Below the pieces are notes generated by a model. That model saw nothing but the letters and a program-made list of their open reading frames with translations, made no database searches and had not been told where the DNA came from. DNA of 64,000 nucleotides from Reticulitermes speratus (lineage: Eukaryota; Arthropoda; Insecta; Blattodea; Rhinotermitidae): positions 11,290,001-11,354,000 of the forward strand of contig JAJKFL010000004.1 of assembly GCA_021186555.1 (NCBI GenBank), given 5' to 3'. The position numbers were made by a program, and so were the translations under genes. Positions 52,958 to 62,051 of the stretch are shown piece after piece (the first letter of the stretch is position 1; every line of letters starts with the position of its first letter).

Positions 52958-53212
52958 GGCCGATCCCAGTGGCCGCGCGATCTAAGACGTGGGTCTACGG
53001 CCGCTCGCTTGCTGGGATTGTGGATTAGAATCCCGCCGGAGGCATGGATGTCTGTCTCTTGTGAGTGTTGTGTGTTGTCAGGTAGAGGTCTCTGCGACGG
53101 GCCGATCACTCGTCCAGAGGAGTCCTACCGAGTGTGGTGTGTCTGAGTGTGATCGTGAAGCCTCGATAATGAGGAGGCCCTGGCCCACTAGGGGCTGTTG
53201 CGACATTGGAAA
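52958..53212 (+). mobile_element. SINE-A, near full-length copy
   Basis: GCCGATCCCAGTGGCCGCGC, a decayed B box (GGATTAGAATCCCGCC) and the body through GAGGAGGCCCTGGCCCACTA GGGGCTGTTGCG make this the most complete copy of the family. Confidence 0.88.
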
Positions 53213-53380
53213 TACTTGGTGTCTAGTTGAAGGGGCAGACTACGTAACTTTGTGGGTAGTCATTTTATGTACATGGCGAGGTTCAGATTTTAACTGCATC
53301 TGTGCCTTCAATATGTGTGATGGACAGATGGATAAACAGACATCATAGAATTATTTTATACAGATACAATTATTCTATAA

Positions 53381-53668
53381 AGGTAAAGGTAAAGGTCACC
53401 CTAGAACAGGCCATGAAGGTCCAGAGGGGGAGTAGAGGTATAGCTGTACTCTTTCTTTAACCTCGGCGTTAGATGTGGGAGGGTGGTCAACGCCAAACCT
53501 CGGCCGCTTTACCTCCGGGAATGACCCGGTACCCATTGTACAGGAGGCTGGGTAGGCCCCACGGTCGGTCTGAACGGGTGCGGAAAATCTCGTCCCTACC
53601 GGGATCAGATCCCCGGAGCATCCAGCTCGTGGCGAGTCGCTATACCGACTGATCTATCGCGGCCCAAT
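53381..53668 (-). mobile_element. SINE-B, near full-length minus copy
   Basis: It contains every landmark from AAAGGTAAAGGTAAAGGTCA to the head (GGGATCAGATCCCCGG, GCGAGTCGCTATACCGACTG, CGCGGCC). It serves as the reference for the truncated copies. Confidence 0.88.
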
Positions 53669-54159
53669 TATTTTATATAGTTCTGAAAAACAATACCTGC
53701 CATGAAGAAAGAGGGCTTCTGGGTTATTACGCCGTGTTGTCTGGTGAATAGTTACTGAACTTTGGAAGGATCGTAATGCTTTCGTCTTCAGGGTCAAGGA
53801 GTCCACGAAACATATTTCCTGATTAACATGGCTTATCAGAGGGGTTTATTTGGGATTCAGTACTGGGTATGCTGTGCATTTTAAAGATATAGTCGTAATG
53901 AGTCTGTTTACATTTGCGATCTTTCTGGTGTAGGCCTACTTTGTGACACACGTGTAACTCACAGGAAGGCAGGAAAGAGGCCAAGTTTGAAAGCAGAGAG
54001 TAAGTGGAAATAACAAGTATAAGACTCACATACTTGGAAATAATGCAGTTTGAAAAGGGATGAATTGGGCCCACCAGTGTCTTCTACAGGCAAGAAGTAT
54101 GTCCACAGGAATTGTGATGAGCCACTTCATGTGTAATCTTAGTCCTGCTTAAAAAATAA
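53669..54159. other. Unassigned sequence with a 3008-type foldback half
   Basis: GGCTTCTGGGTTATTACGCC at 53713 and the following TTCGTCTTCAGGGTCAAGG match one arm of the 3008/17405 family. The partner arm is absent. Confidence 0.5.
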
Positions 54160-54545
54160 AGGCAAAAGCAATAAGCAAAAAGACAGACACTCTACGTATA
54201 AATGTAACATTCAGGCGCGTTCGCGTAACCATTTTTGCCGTGGAAAAACAATAAGTATTACATATTCTGAGTGTGTGTCTGTAGCCTTAGTTATCCAACA
54301 TGCAAAGCGCATGCGCCGTATTATATTGTCATCTGTGGCCTGTCTGGCTGTACCATATTTTTGCACATTATCTCATAAACGGCACGATTTTTTTAAAAAA
54401 GCTACTGAACATAAAATGTGTTTTTTTTATTTTCTGTACTAATTTGTTTGAAACATTTCTCATTCTAAGAAGAATTCAGCTAGATACTATCATAAATGTA
54501 CATAGGTCTTCATGTAAAGTACCGTTATTCACGTAAAATGTTAAT
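54160..54545 (-). mobile_element. Dispersed family X, minus copy
   Basis: It is the reverse complement of 15296-15700, from CAGGCGCGTTCGCGTAACC through GCGCATGCGCCGTATTATAT to GTACATAGGTCTTCATG. The similar extent of the two copies suggests real element boundaries. Confidence 0.72.
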
Positions 54546-55249
54546 GAAACTTGAATATTCTCTACGAATTTTCGAAAATACTCGAATGTCTTTTTTCATG
54601 AAAATCCGTCCAGTGGGAGACGAGTTGTTCCATGCGGACGGACGGACAGACATGGCGCCTGAAACCCACCACCTCACACGCTGACTCACCAAATTATGGT
54701 AATTTCGTGACTTCAGCTCTACCCCGTTATACGGCGGATTTTATTTGAACCTAAATTCAGCCCTTGGTTTCTGGAGAGTAAAGTCATTTAATCACCTTGT
54801 CATAAGACGAAAGTTATGATCCTAAAAGCGAACAGTAACACTTTCTCTATTGACGTCATTCCAAGTGCAGTCAGTGTCTGTAGATACTGAACTGTTATGC
54901 AGTAATTTTATATTTTTTCGAAAGCGGAAAAAGGACATTCCACACTTGCGGTTGTGGACGGTATTGTTAGAATTAATTAGGATAGTTTGTAAATTTTGAT
55001 CATTGTGGAATGAATGTTATTTGCGGCACCAGCTCTTATACAGGTTTATTCTCGAAATAAAGCCTAGGATTATATGCATTTTGCATACAATCCGAAACCT
55101 AGTTATCAGTTTATACTTCCACTTCACGTACACCACTTCATCCCAATCTAAATCTAAAATCTGTTGAAATAAATTGTCTGTAATGTCATAGTACAGCCAC
55201 GTGAATTCAGTCTTCATCAGTTTGTGACCTCTTGGCAGAGGTTCGCCCA
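54546..55249. other. Unassigned sequence
   Basis: No gene was recognised. Confidence 0.4.
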
Positions 55250-55817
55250 TACAGGGCATACACAAAAGAATGGTGCGGTTTCAAAAGTGAATAACACATT
55301 TATTTCTCACCTTACACGGGCACAACATACACCTTCAGCGGCGGCAACTGTCCAAGTTTCTTATTTGGTAATTACAATCCTTCAATGTATGCACCCTGGG
55401 TCACACAACACACATCCACACGGTAATCAAACTCATCCCAGACCCGGTGTAGCATGTCCGCTGTAATGGCCTGCAGTGCATGCGTTATCCTATCACGAAT
55501 TTCATGGATGGACGTGGGCAATGGTGGTACATAAACGCTGTCTTTAATGAACCCCCAAAGAAAGAAATCACGCTGCACTGTAATCACAGATCTGGACACC
55601 TCAAGACGGAGCACACAGAAAGTCTTCTCCTGCTGTAACGCCATCTTTGAAACTGGCCCCGCGGCCACGCAGTAAGCATGAGAAGCGAACTGCTGGTAGC
55701 GCATGAGAAACTTGGACAGTTGCCGCCGCTGACGGTGTATGTTGTGCCCGTGTAATGTGAGACATAAATTTTTTATTCACTTTTGAAACCGCGCCATTCT
55801 TTTGTGTATGCCCTGTA
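55250..55817 (-). mobile_element. Mariner-type derivative keeping both ends of the transposase
   Basis: The terminal inverted repeats TACAGGGCATACACAAAAGA and TCTTTTGTGTATGCCCTGTA are flanked by TA-rich sequence. Long subterminal arms (GGGCACAACATACACC ... GGCGGCAACTGTCC) are shared with 21191-21427. The 568-bp element contains a fused remnant of the transposase gene. Confidence 0.85.
55372..55704 (-). pseudogene. N-to-C fused transposase remnant
   Basis: The 110-codon frame joins a segment that looks like the transposase start (MALQQEKTFCVLRLEVSRSV, part of the N-terminal helix-turn-helix) to its C-terminal end (DFFLWGFIKDSVYVPPLP, DRITHALQAITADMLHRVW, YRVDVCCVTQGAYIE). About two thirds of the protein, including the DDE catalytic residues, is missing with the frame preserved. 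Whether a truncated DNA-binding protein is made cannot be told. The family assignment (IS630/Tc1-mariner superfamily) rests on the CDFFLWGFIKD-type segment. Confidence 0.8.
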
Positions 55818-56139
55818 TATTCATTTATGATTTCTTCTCAGAGAATTTCAACTTCATCTCTATGCTTCGAAAGTTTTCTTTTTTCAGTATCTTAATCTCA
55901 GTATAATGTCGAGGCCTTTCTTTTGAAGCGCGTTGGAAACTATGTGTGACAAAGACAACTATTTGAAAACATTTGAAAAAAGAAGTTTTAAAAACTGACA
56001 TGTTTGCAAGACGCGAAGTTACAATAAGCACGACAATTTCCAACCTACACGTTGTTTCCAAAGCACGTCATAAGTTTTATTCTCTTTTGTCTTACTGTGT
56101 TGACCAGCCTTGAATTGAAATTCCCTCGTGTGGGATTTA
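55818..56139. other. Unassigned sequence
   Basis: No gene was recognised. Confidence 0.4.
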
Positions 56140-56445
56140 CTGTTGGTATAAACGTAACTTCGCTAATAGCACTGGGGGTAGGGAACGGAGGCAAAATCGA
56201 CCATGGGTATTACGAACTTTAATTTACGAAGAATTCAAATTAAAAAGCTGGGGAAGATTCGTTTGAACGCAGGTTTTTCATTTTTGTCTGTCTTCACACC
56301 ATCCAAATAATCGTTTAGAAAATATTTCTGTTTTTTTTATTTGCCCCTCTTCAACTCAGCAGCATAACACTATTTTTAGATAGAAAAAATATTGGAGGGG
56401 TATTTGCCCCCCTCCCTTGCACCCCCCAAGTTACACCTATGACTT
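56140..56445. mobile_element. MITE-Y copy
   Basis: The ends GGTATAAACGTAACTTCG and CCAAGTTACACCTATGAC are inverted. The interior GAACTTTAATTTACGAAG, AGATAGAAAAAATATTGGAG and CCCCCCTCCCTTGC parallels 34728-34985. Confidence 0.68.
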
Positions 56446-58001
56446 GGTTTTTTTTTTTGTCCAAAAGTCGTAAACTGCTTTACTGTACATTGCGTATGTC
56501 GAGAAAGACGATTAACTAAAGGTTGGGTTAAACTACGAGTACAGTATCTGTGCCCTAGTCCAACGTACTGGCGATAATCAAAATGACATTGAAAACAAAA
56601 CCGAGAGATGTTTACGTAATGGACTTACACTGACTGTACGTGTCACTGAATACGGCTTAATGCGATAATACGGCGAGTTCGAATTCCTCATATGCGATTG
56701 CTTGCCACAGACTAACAACATACACTGAGTTCGGTTATCGGCGTCAGGTGGCTAGAGGGCACAGCTAGAGGGGGACGCCCGTGCCTCAAGTCAGCAAATG
56801 ACTACAGCGCGCTATCGGCAGACGGAAGGAGCGAAATGCAGTGTTACAGTGTAAATCGTTTCTGGTTTGGAAGACGAAGGAGACAGAAAAAACTTGACAG
56901 ATCCTTAATAGACGAACACTTCAGCATGTTACGTTTTTACAATAATACAAAGCAAAGCAATTTATTTTTTTCGTGGACTCAACATTTTGACAGATGGTGT
57001 GTTTGTAACCAAACTATTTATTATCGCGGGAATCTCAGTTCGATAAATTGTGTGGGTTAGTTTGTTATTTCACACGTGATATGTAAAGTGCTTTAGATTA
57101 GGGCATAACACCCAGAAGACCATAGGATTTGGAAATCCTGAATAAAATGCGTCTGCAAAGAGTAAGCTGTGATGACTGTAACTCCACTAATCTGTTGCAT
57201 GGTCCAGTGGCAGCCTTTCGTGGACTTTGAACCATATGGTTGCAAAAGATAGTTTGTTGTGCTAAGTTGCGGTCAGGTCACACGCTGTCACACTGTGATG
57301 CCCATAATTGATACTATAGCGGCGCAGGAAAATTAAATGTTTGGGATCTGGGTTGTGAACCACTTCTGATACTGTAACCTCTTGGCTTGTGATATAAACA
57401 AGATCTCTTCAGGAAGACGTACAGTAAACACTGCACAAGTCCTTCGAAGAACAGGATTGTTGAACTGAAGGTTTGTAATGATGGTGTGTTATTAGGATAT
57501 TAAGATATTTACCCGAATACAAGACGACTCTGCCTTTAAGATGGCTTCCTGTCATAATATTCAATTTTCAGGGAAATTCCTTTACAGAATGTGTTCAACT
57601 TTGAGTGCAATTATAAGGTACCCCCCCTCCCCCACTTTTTTGATGATAGATTAGGAAAAAAATTCTAGTGTTATATTTGGGTAAATATGGCGTACTTTAC
57701 ATTGTCATCCATCTAATTTTGGGTAGAAACACAACATTCTGAAACTGGTTCCATTTCTGTAAGAAGGTAAAAATATAAATATACCCAGCTGTAAACAATG
57801 GAGGTAGCTAAACTTTGTTTTTGCTACAATGCAGAGAGAAAACAGGCTGTGTGGAAGAAACAACTTCCTTTTCTGGCGCGTGATACGATGGCAATATTAG
57901 ATGGTGTTCAAGAGAACGGATGTTAGTATGTCACTTATAATTTCTTCTGCCATTTGCTCCTGTTATGTGTGCACAGTATATATTGCATTCTTTTCTTCAT
58001 A
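56446..58001. other. Unassigned region without recognised genes
   Basis: The longest frame (56836-57060, 74 codons, plus) has a basic start (FGRRRRQKK) and no recognisable domain. A C run lies at 57620-57633. Confidence 0.4.
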
Positions 58002-58275
58002 AGGTAAAGGTAATGTCTGTGTGCATGCCATGAAGGCATATGGGAGAATAGAGGCATAGTTTCACTTTTTCTTAACCTCAGCACTAGATGGAGGTGAGTG
58101 GTTAGCTTCACAGCCTGGCCACTTTACCCTGGAGAAAGAACCACCAAGGGTAGACCCAATAGCCAGCAGTCTGGACATTTTGGAAAAGTAAAAAATTCCT
58201 TGACACTGCCAGGAATCAAACCCCACATCGTCCAACCCATAGCCTATTAGCCTATCACTATACTGACTGTGCTAC
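58002..58275 (-). mobile_element. SINE-B, diverged minus copy
   Basis: AAGGTAAAGGTAATGTCTGT, TAGATGGAGGTGAGTGGTTA, the B box CCAGGAATCAAACCCCACA and CACTATACTGACTGTGCTAC keep the family order with many changes. It is an old copy. Confidence 0.72.
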
Positions 58276-58559
58276 CGTTGTTTTTTATGTCATCAAAATT
58301 TATCTCCGTGAATGCCATATGAAAGTTATCTTCAAGTGGTGACATCAACTACGCAGCCTTATGTACATTAAACATTTCTGATTACCCATACACAGCGTAA
58401 GATATACAGTGAAGCTTTGTGTTGGTGGGTACTGTTAGTTCGCTCATTCTAAAACTAGTATTTCTTTACTTATATGACATAGTGTACTGCCACGGCCACC
58501 ACCACCACCGCTACTGTAGCACTCCAGCTAGACAGTGTTCTAAGAACACAATATTTTGG

Positions 58560-59400
58560 GCTGACTCTGTCTCTATTACACAGGTTATTAGCAAAATATC
58601 CTCTGCATGTTATGCATTGAGAAATATAAAATATATAGTACCGTTAGATACGCTAAAGTTAATTTACTTTGCTCACATACACTCTATCATAAGCTATGGT
58701 ATAATTTTTTGGGGTGGCTCCTCTTATGCTAACAAAGTGTTCATATTACAAAAGAAAATTATTAGAATTATAACGAACACTAGACCAAGAGATTCTTGTA
58801 GGGAAATTTTTAAGAATATGGAAATAATGACGTTATATTCTCAGTACATATATTAATTACTTCTAAACACAATTAATAATAAACATTTATTTAACACCAA
58901 TAATGAGATTCATAAATACAAATCTAGATCCAACAATAATCTACACTTACCTGTAGTTAACTTAACAAAATTTAATAAAGGAGCATATATATCAGGTATT
59001 AACATTTTCAATCACCTTCCTCAATCAATAAAAATTTTCGCCAATGATGAGAAAAGTTTTAAATCCACATTGAAGAGGTTTTTATATCATTATTCTTTCT
59101 ACTCCATGAATAAATACCATCAATATACAGAGGATAAAAGAGTGTAAACTAGAAGGGCTGAATTTTTGATACATTACTTTGTCAATGTTTCTAGAGTTAA
59201 ATACTATATTTTGATTGTTATTCTCTGATAATATAATTGACAATTTATGTAATAAATTCATTTAATTTATGTAATTTATGTATTATAATGGTAATTGGAT
59301 ATTTTAACAATTGTACTCTTGATAGATATTTTTTAATCAATAGGACCATTTCCACATCCTTGGTTTGTTACCTGTATATGGATATACGGAAAATAAAGGA
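58560..59400 (+). pseudogene. Jockey/CR1-like LINE, C-terminal reverse transcriptase remnant
   Basis: The frame reads ISKISSACYALRNIKYIVPL, DTLKLIYFAHIHSIISYGII FWGGSSYANKVF and LQKKIIRIIT, then a stop at 58854. It resumes in the same frame with LLLNTINNKHLFNTNNEI, LHLPVVNLTKFNKGAYISGI and FNHLPQSIK to about 59147. This is the region after the polymerase core in jockey/CR1-type elements. A 3' UTR with GGAAAATAAAGGAATGAAT ends near 59410. The polymerase catalytic part is absent. Confidence 0.8.
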
Positions 59401-59454
59401 ATGAATATGAATATGATATTACACGAAAAGAGATCTGTGACAAAGAGGTCTCTG

Positions 59455-59705
59455 TAGTTGCAGTTGGGCCCACATACATAAGTCTATGTACTTGGGCCTG
59501 TTGCATAAGTCTGGCAGTTGTGCCCCATATGTAAGTCAGTGCAGTTGGGTCTGTTACTTAAATCTATTCATTTGGCTCGTTACATAAATCTTATGTTTTT
59601 GGGACCCTTACATAAGTCTATGCAGATGGATGGCCCCATACATAGGTCTGTGCATTTGGGACCCTTACATAAGTCTATGCAGTTGGGACCGTTACATAAG
59701 CCAGT
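59455..59705. repeat. Degenerate ~28-bp repeat
   Basis: CATAAGTCTATGCAGTTGGG, with CCCTTACATAAG or CCGTTACATAAG joints, recurs about nine times with heavy divergence and variable spacing. Confidence 0.75.
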
Positions 59706-59805
59706 CGTCTAGAATGGAAACAGGGCCAGACTCCAAACCACTGTGTTCTTAAAATGCTGTATTTTAATTGGAAAATGGATGGAGTCCAATTGCAGTGTAA
59801 TAAGA

Positions 59806-59862
59806 CGACTACTACTACTACTACTACTATACTAATAATAATAATAATAATAATAAAGAAAA
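59806..59862. repeat. (CTA)n and (TAA)n microsatellites
   Basis: About eight CTA units are followed by about nine TAA units, ending where the LINE remnant begins. Confidence 0.95.
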
Positions 59863-59865
59863 AAG

Positions 59866-61653
59866 AATTTAAGTGTAGCCTGGATTGAGCACCAGAAAGC
59901 ATTTGACGGCCTTCCACATAGCTGGGTAGAAAAGTCAATAGAATTGGTAGGAGTAAACAGTAAAATTGTCAGATTTTGCAAATTATGAATGGAGAAATGG
60001 AAAACAACACTCCAGCTGAAAACACAGCAGGAAGTCATGCAGTCACAACCCATTCAGATACAAAGAGGAATATTCCAGAGGGACTGGCTCTCGCCATTAC
60101 TCTTCTGTACAGCATTTATCCCATTAACGCACGAGTTGAACAGAGCTGATTGTGGATATCAAGTACACGGAGCTGAGAGGAAAATAAATCACTTACTGTA
60201 TACTGATTTGGAGAATGAAATAAAAATTGTGAAAGCAATTAGCAAAGACATTAATATGAATTTTGGATTAGAAAAATGTGCAAAAATGTGTTTAAGAATA
60301 AAAGGAGGGTCCAAAGGAAAACATACTTAGAAAGTACATGTGAGAAGGACATTAAAGAACTGGCCACAAGAAAAGCGTATAAGTATTTAGGGATAGAAGA
60401 GATCCATGACATAGAGCATAAAAATGAGAAAGAAAAGTTGAAGAAGGAATACTTGAGGAGATTGAGATTAGTATTGGACACAGAATTAAGTGCAAAGAAT
60501 AAAATACAAGCAATTGGAGCATTGGCAGTACCAGTACTTAGATATAGTTTTGGAATTATTAATTGGGCGCCAAGAAGAACTGTGAAAACTGGATACGAAA
60601 ACAAGAAAACCGCTAACCATCTGTGGACAGCATCACCCAAAGGCAGATGTAGATCGCTTGTATGTTCCCAGGAAATGAAGAGGAAGAGGGTTGATGGTGT
60701 TAGAAGAAGCCTATGTGATAGAAATTAAAAACTGATTGAATATGTAGACAGCACTGAAGATCCACTAATACAAATTGTTATAATGCACCAAAACAACACC
60801 AACTCAGCCATGGTACAGACAGCTAGAAGCCTCAAGAGAGAATTACAGAACAGAACAAGACTGACAGAGGACAGCATAACAGAGATGATAAAAGAAAGAT
60901 GGCGGGGAAAAGGATGCACGGACAATTCCACGTAACTTAGATGAAAAACTGGTGGATTATGAACAGTCATATCGATGGTTAAAATTTGGAAACATCAAGG
61001 GAGAAACAGAAAGTACAATAGTGACAGCAAAAGACCAAACAATTAGCACAAACTATTTTAAAAATAAAATTTTGAAGAAAGAAATTGCCAGTAAATGCCA
61101 GTTATGTAAACAACACGAAGAAACTATTGGCCACCTAACCTCAGGATGCCCCATCTTGACGAAGAATGAATACTTAGACACAACAGAGTTGGTGCACATT
61201 TACATTATTCAATATGCAAAGCATTAGGCATCAAAGTGACAGATAAATTGTACACACACCGAAACCAGTATCTGAACATGAAGGTGTGACAGTGTTGTAG
61301 AATCAAGGGGTACATAGAGACAGAGAAGTTACAGCAAATAGGCCAGATATAATAATTAAAAACAAAAAATATAAAACATGCATACTAATAGATGTGGCAA
61401 TACCAGCAGACAGAAATGTCATGCAAAAGGAAGCAGAAAAGAAACTAAAATACAAGAGTTTATGTCCAGAGATACAGCGAATGTGGAACGTGAATTGTAT
61501 GATTATACCAGTAGTAATTGGAGTCACTGGAATAGTAACAAAAGGTTTATAGAAAAATTTAGAAGCCATACCAGTAAAACATTCAATAGATTCACTGCAA
61601 AAGACAGCTATACTTGCAACATCACACATAATACGGAAAGTACTGCAGTCTGA
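59866..61653 (+). pseudogene. R2-like LINE remnant with restriction-like endonuclease tail
   Basis: The order of pieces is reverse transcriptase block A (WIEHQKAFDGLPHSW), IQRGIFQRDWLSPLLF, then HLLYTD, where the YxDD core is deleted. IKIVKAISKDINMNFGLEKC, KAYKYLGIEE and RRLRLVLDTELSAKNKIQAI follow. A zinc knuckle CQLCKQHEETIGHLTSGC lies near 61097-61151, and a PD-(D/E)xK segment RPDIIIKNKKYKTCILIDVA near 61343-61402, then RMWNVNCMIIPVVIGVTG. Frames change several times and an in-frame TAG lies near 61550. The endonuclease type places it with R2/R4/CRE-like elements. It is dead and ends about 150 bases before copy 2 of Cyt-b5-r. Confidence 0.82.
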
Positions 61654-61802
61654 AACTTGAAGCCTTGAGTGGTGGAGATCAACGTTGGTTCAAGAGAAGT
61701 ACCAGGGAGAAATGTCCTGTGACGAGACAACATTATTATTATTATTGTTATTATTATTATGGCATTTCATGTAATTCTCATGCTACTTCACACACTCAAA
61801 CC

Positions 61803-62051
61803 ATGGAACATTATGTTACAGCACGTAATCATGGCCCAAGAACAGGCAGCACTCTGCAGTCATCCTTCCCTGGCCTCTGGAAATATCCTACTTACCGGAA
61901 AGAACCAATCAAGCATGCAGAACTGTGGATGGAGGCCAAGAAGGTTGATGACAACACAGGTGGTCTTTGGCGAGTTCATGATGCACTTTATGACTTTACT
62001 GACTGGATATATAAACATCCAGGGGGATCTGATTGGTTGAAACTCACAAAG
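61803..62051 (+). CDS. Cyt-b5-r: Cyt-b5-r copy 2, exon 1
   Basis: Heme-domain exon, 83 codons, phase 0 donor. An alternative acceptor at TTACAG (61815-61820) exists but would remove the in-frame ATG, so the ATG at 61803 is preferred. Confidence 0.85.

Noticed and set aside
51627..53109. Long minus frames (307 and 327 codons)
   Set aside because: They follow the 63-bp array. The 327-codon frame also runs into a reversed SINE-A, so it is composite repeat sequence.
56836..57060. Short basic frame starting MQCYSVNRFWFGRRRRQKK
   Set aside because: At 74 codons, with no conserved motif and no supporting splice or regulatory context, it is indistinguishable from chance.
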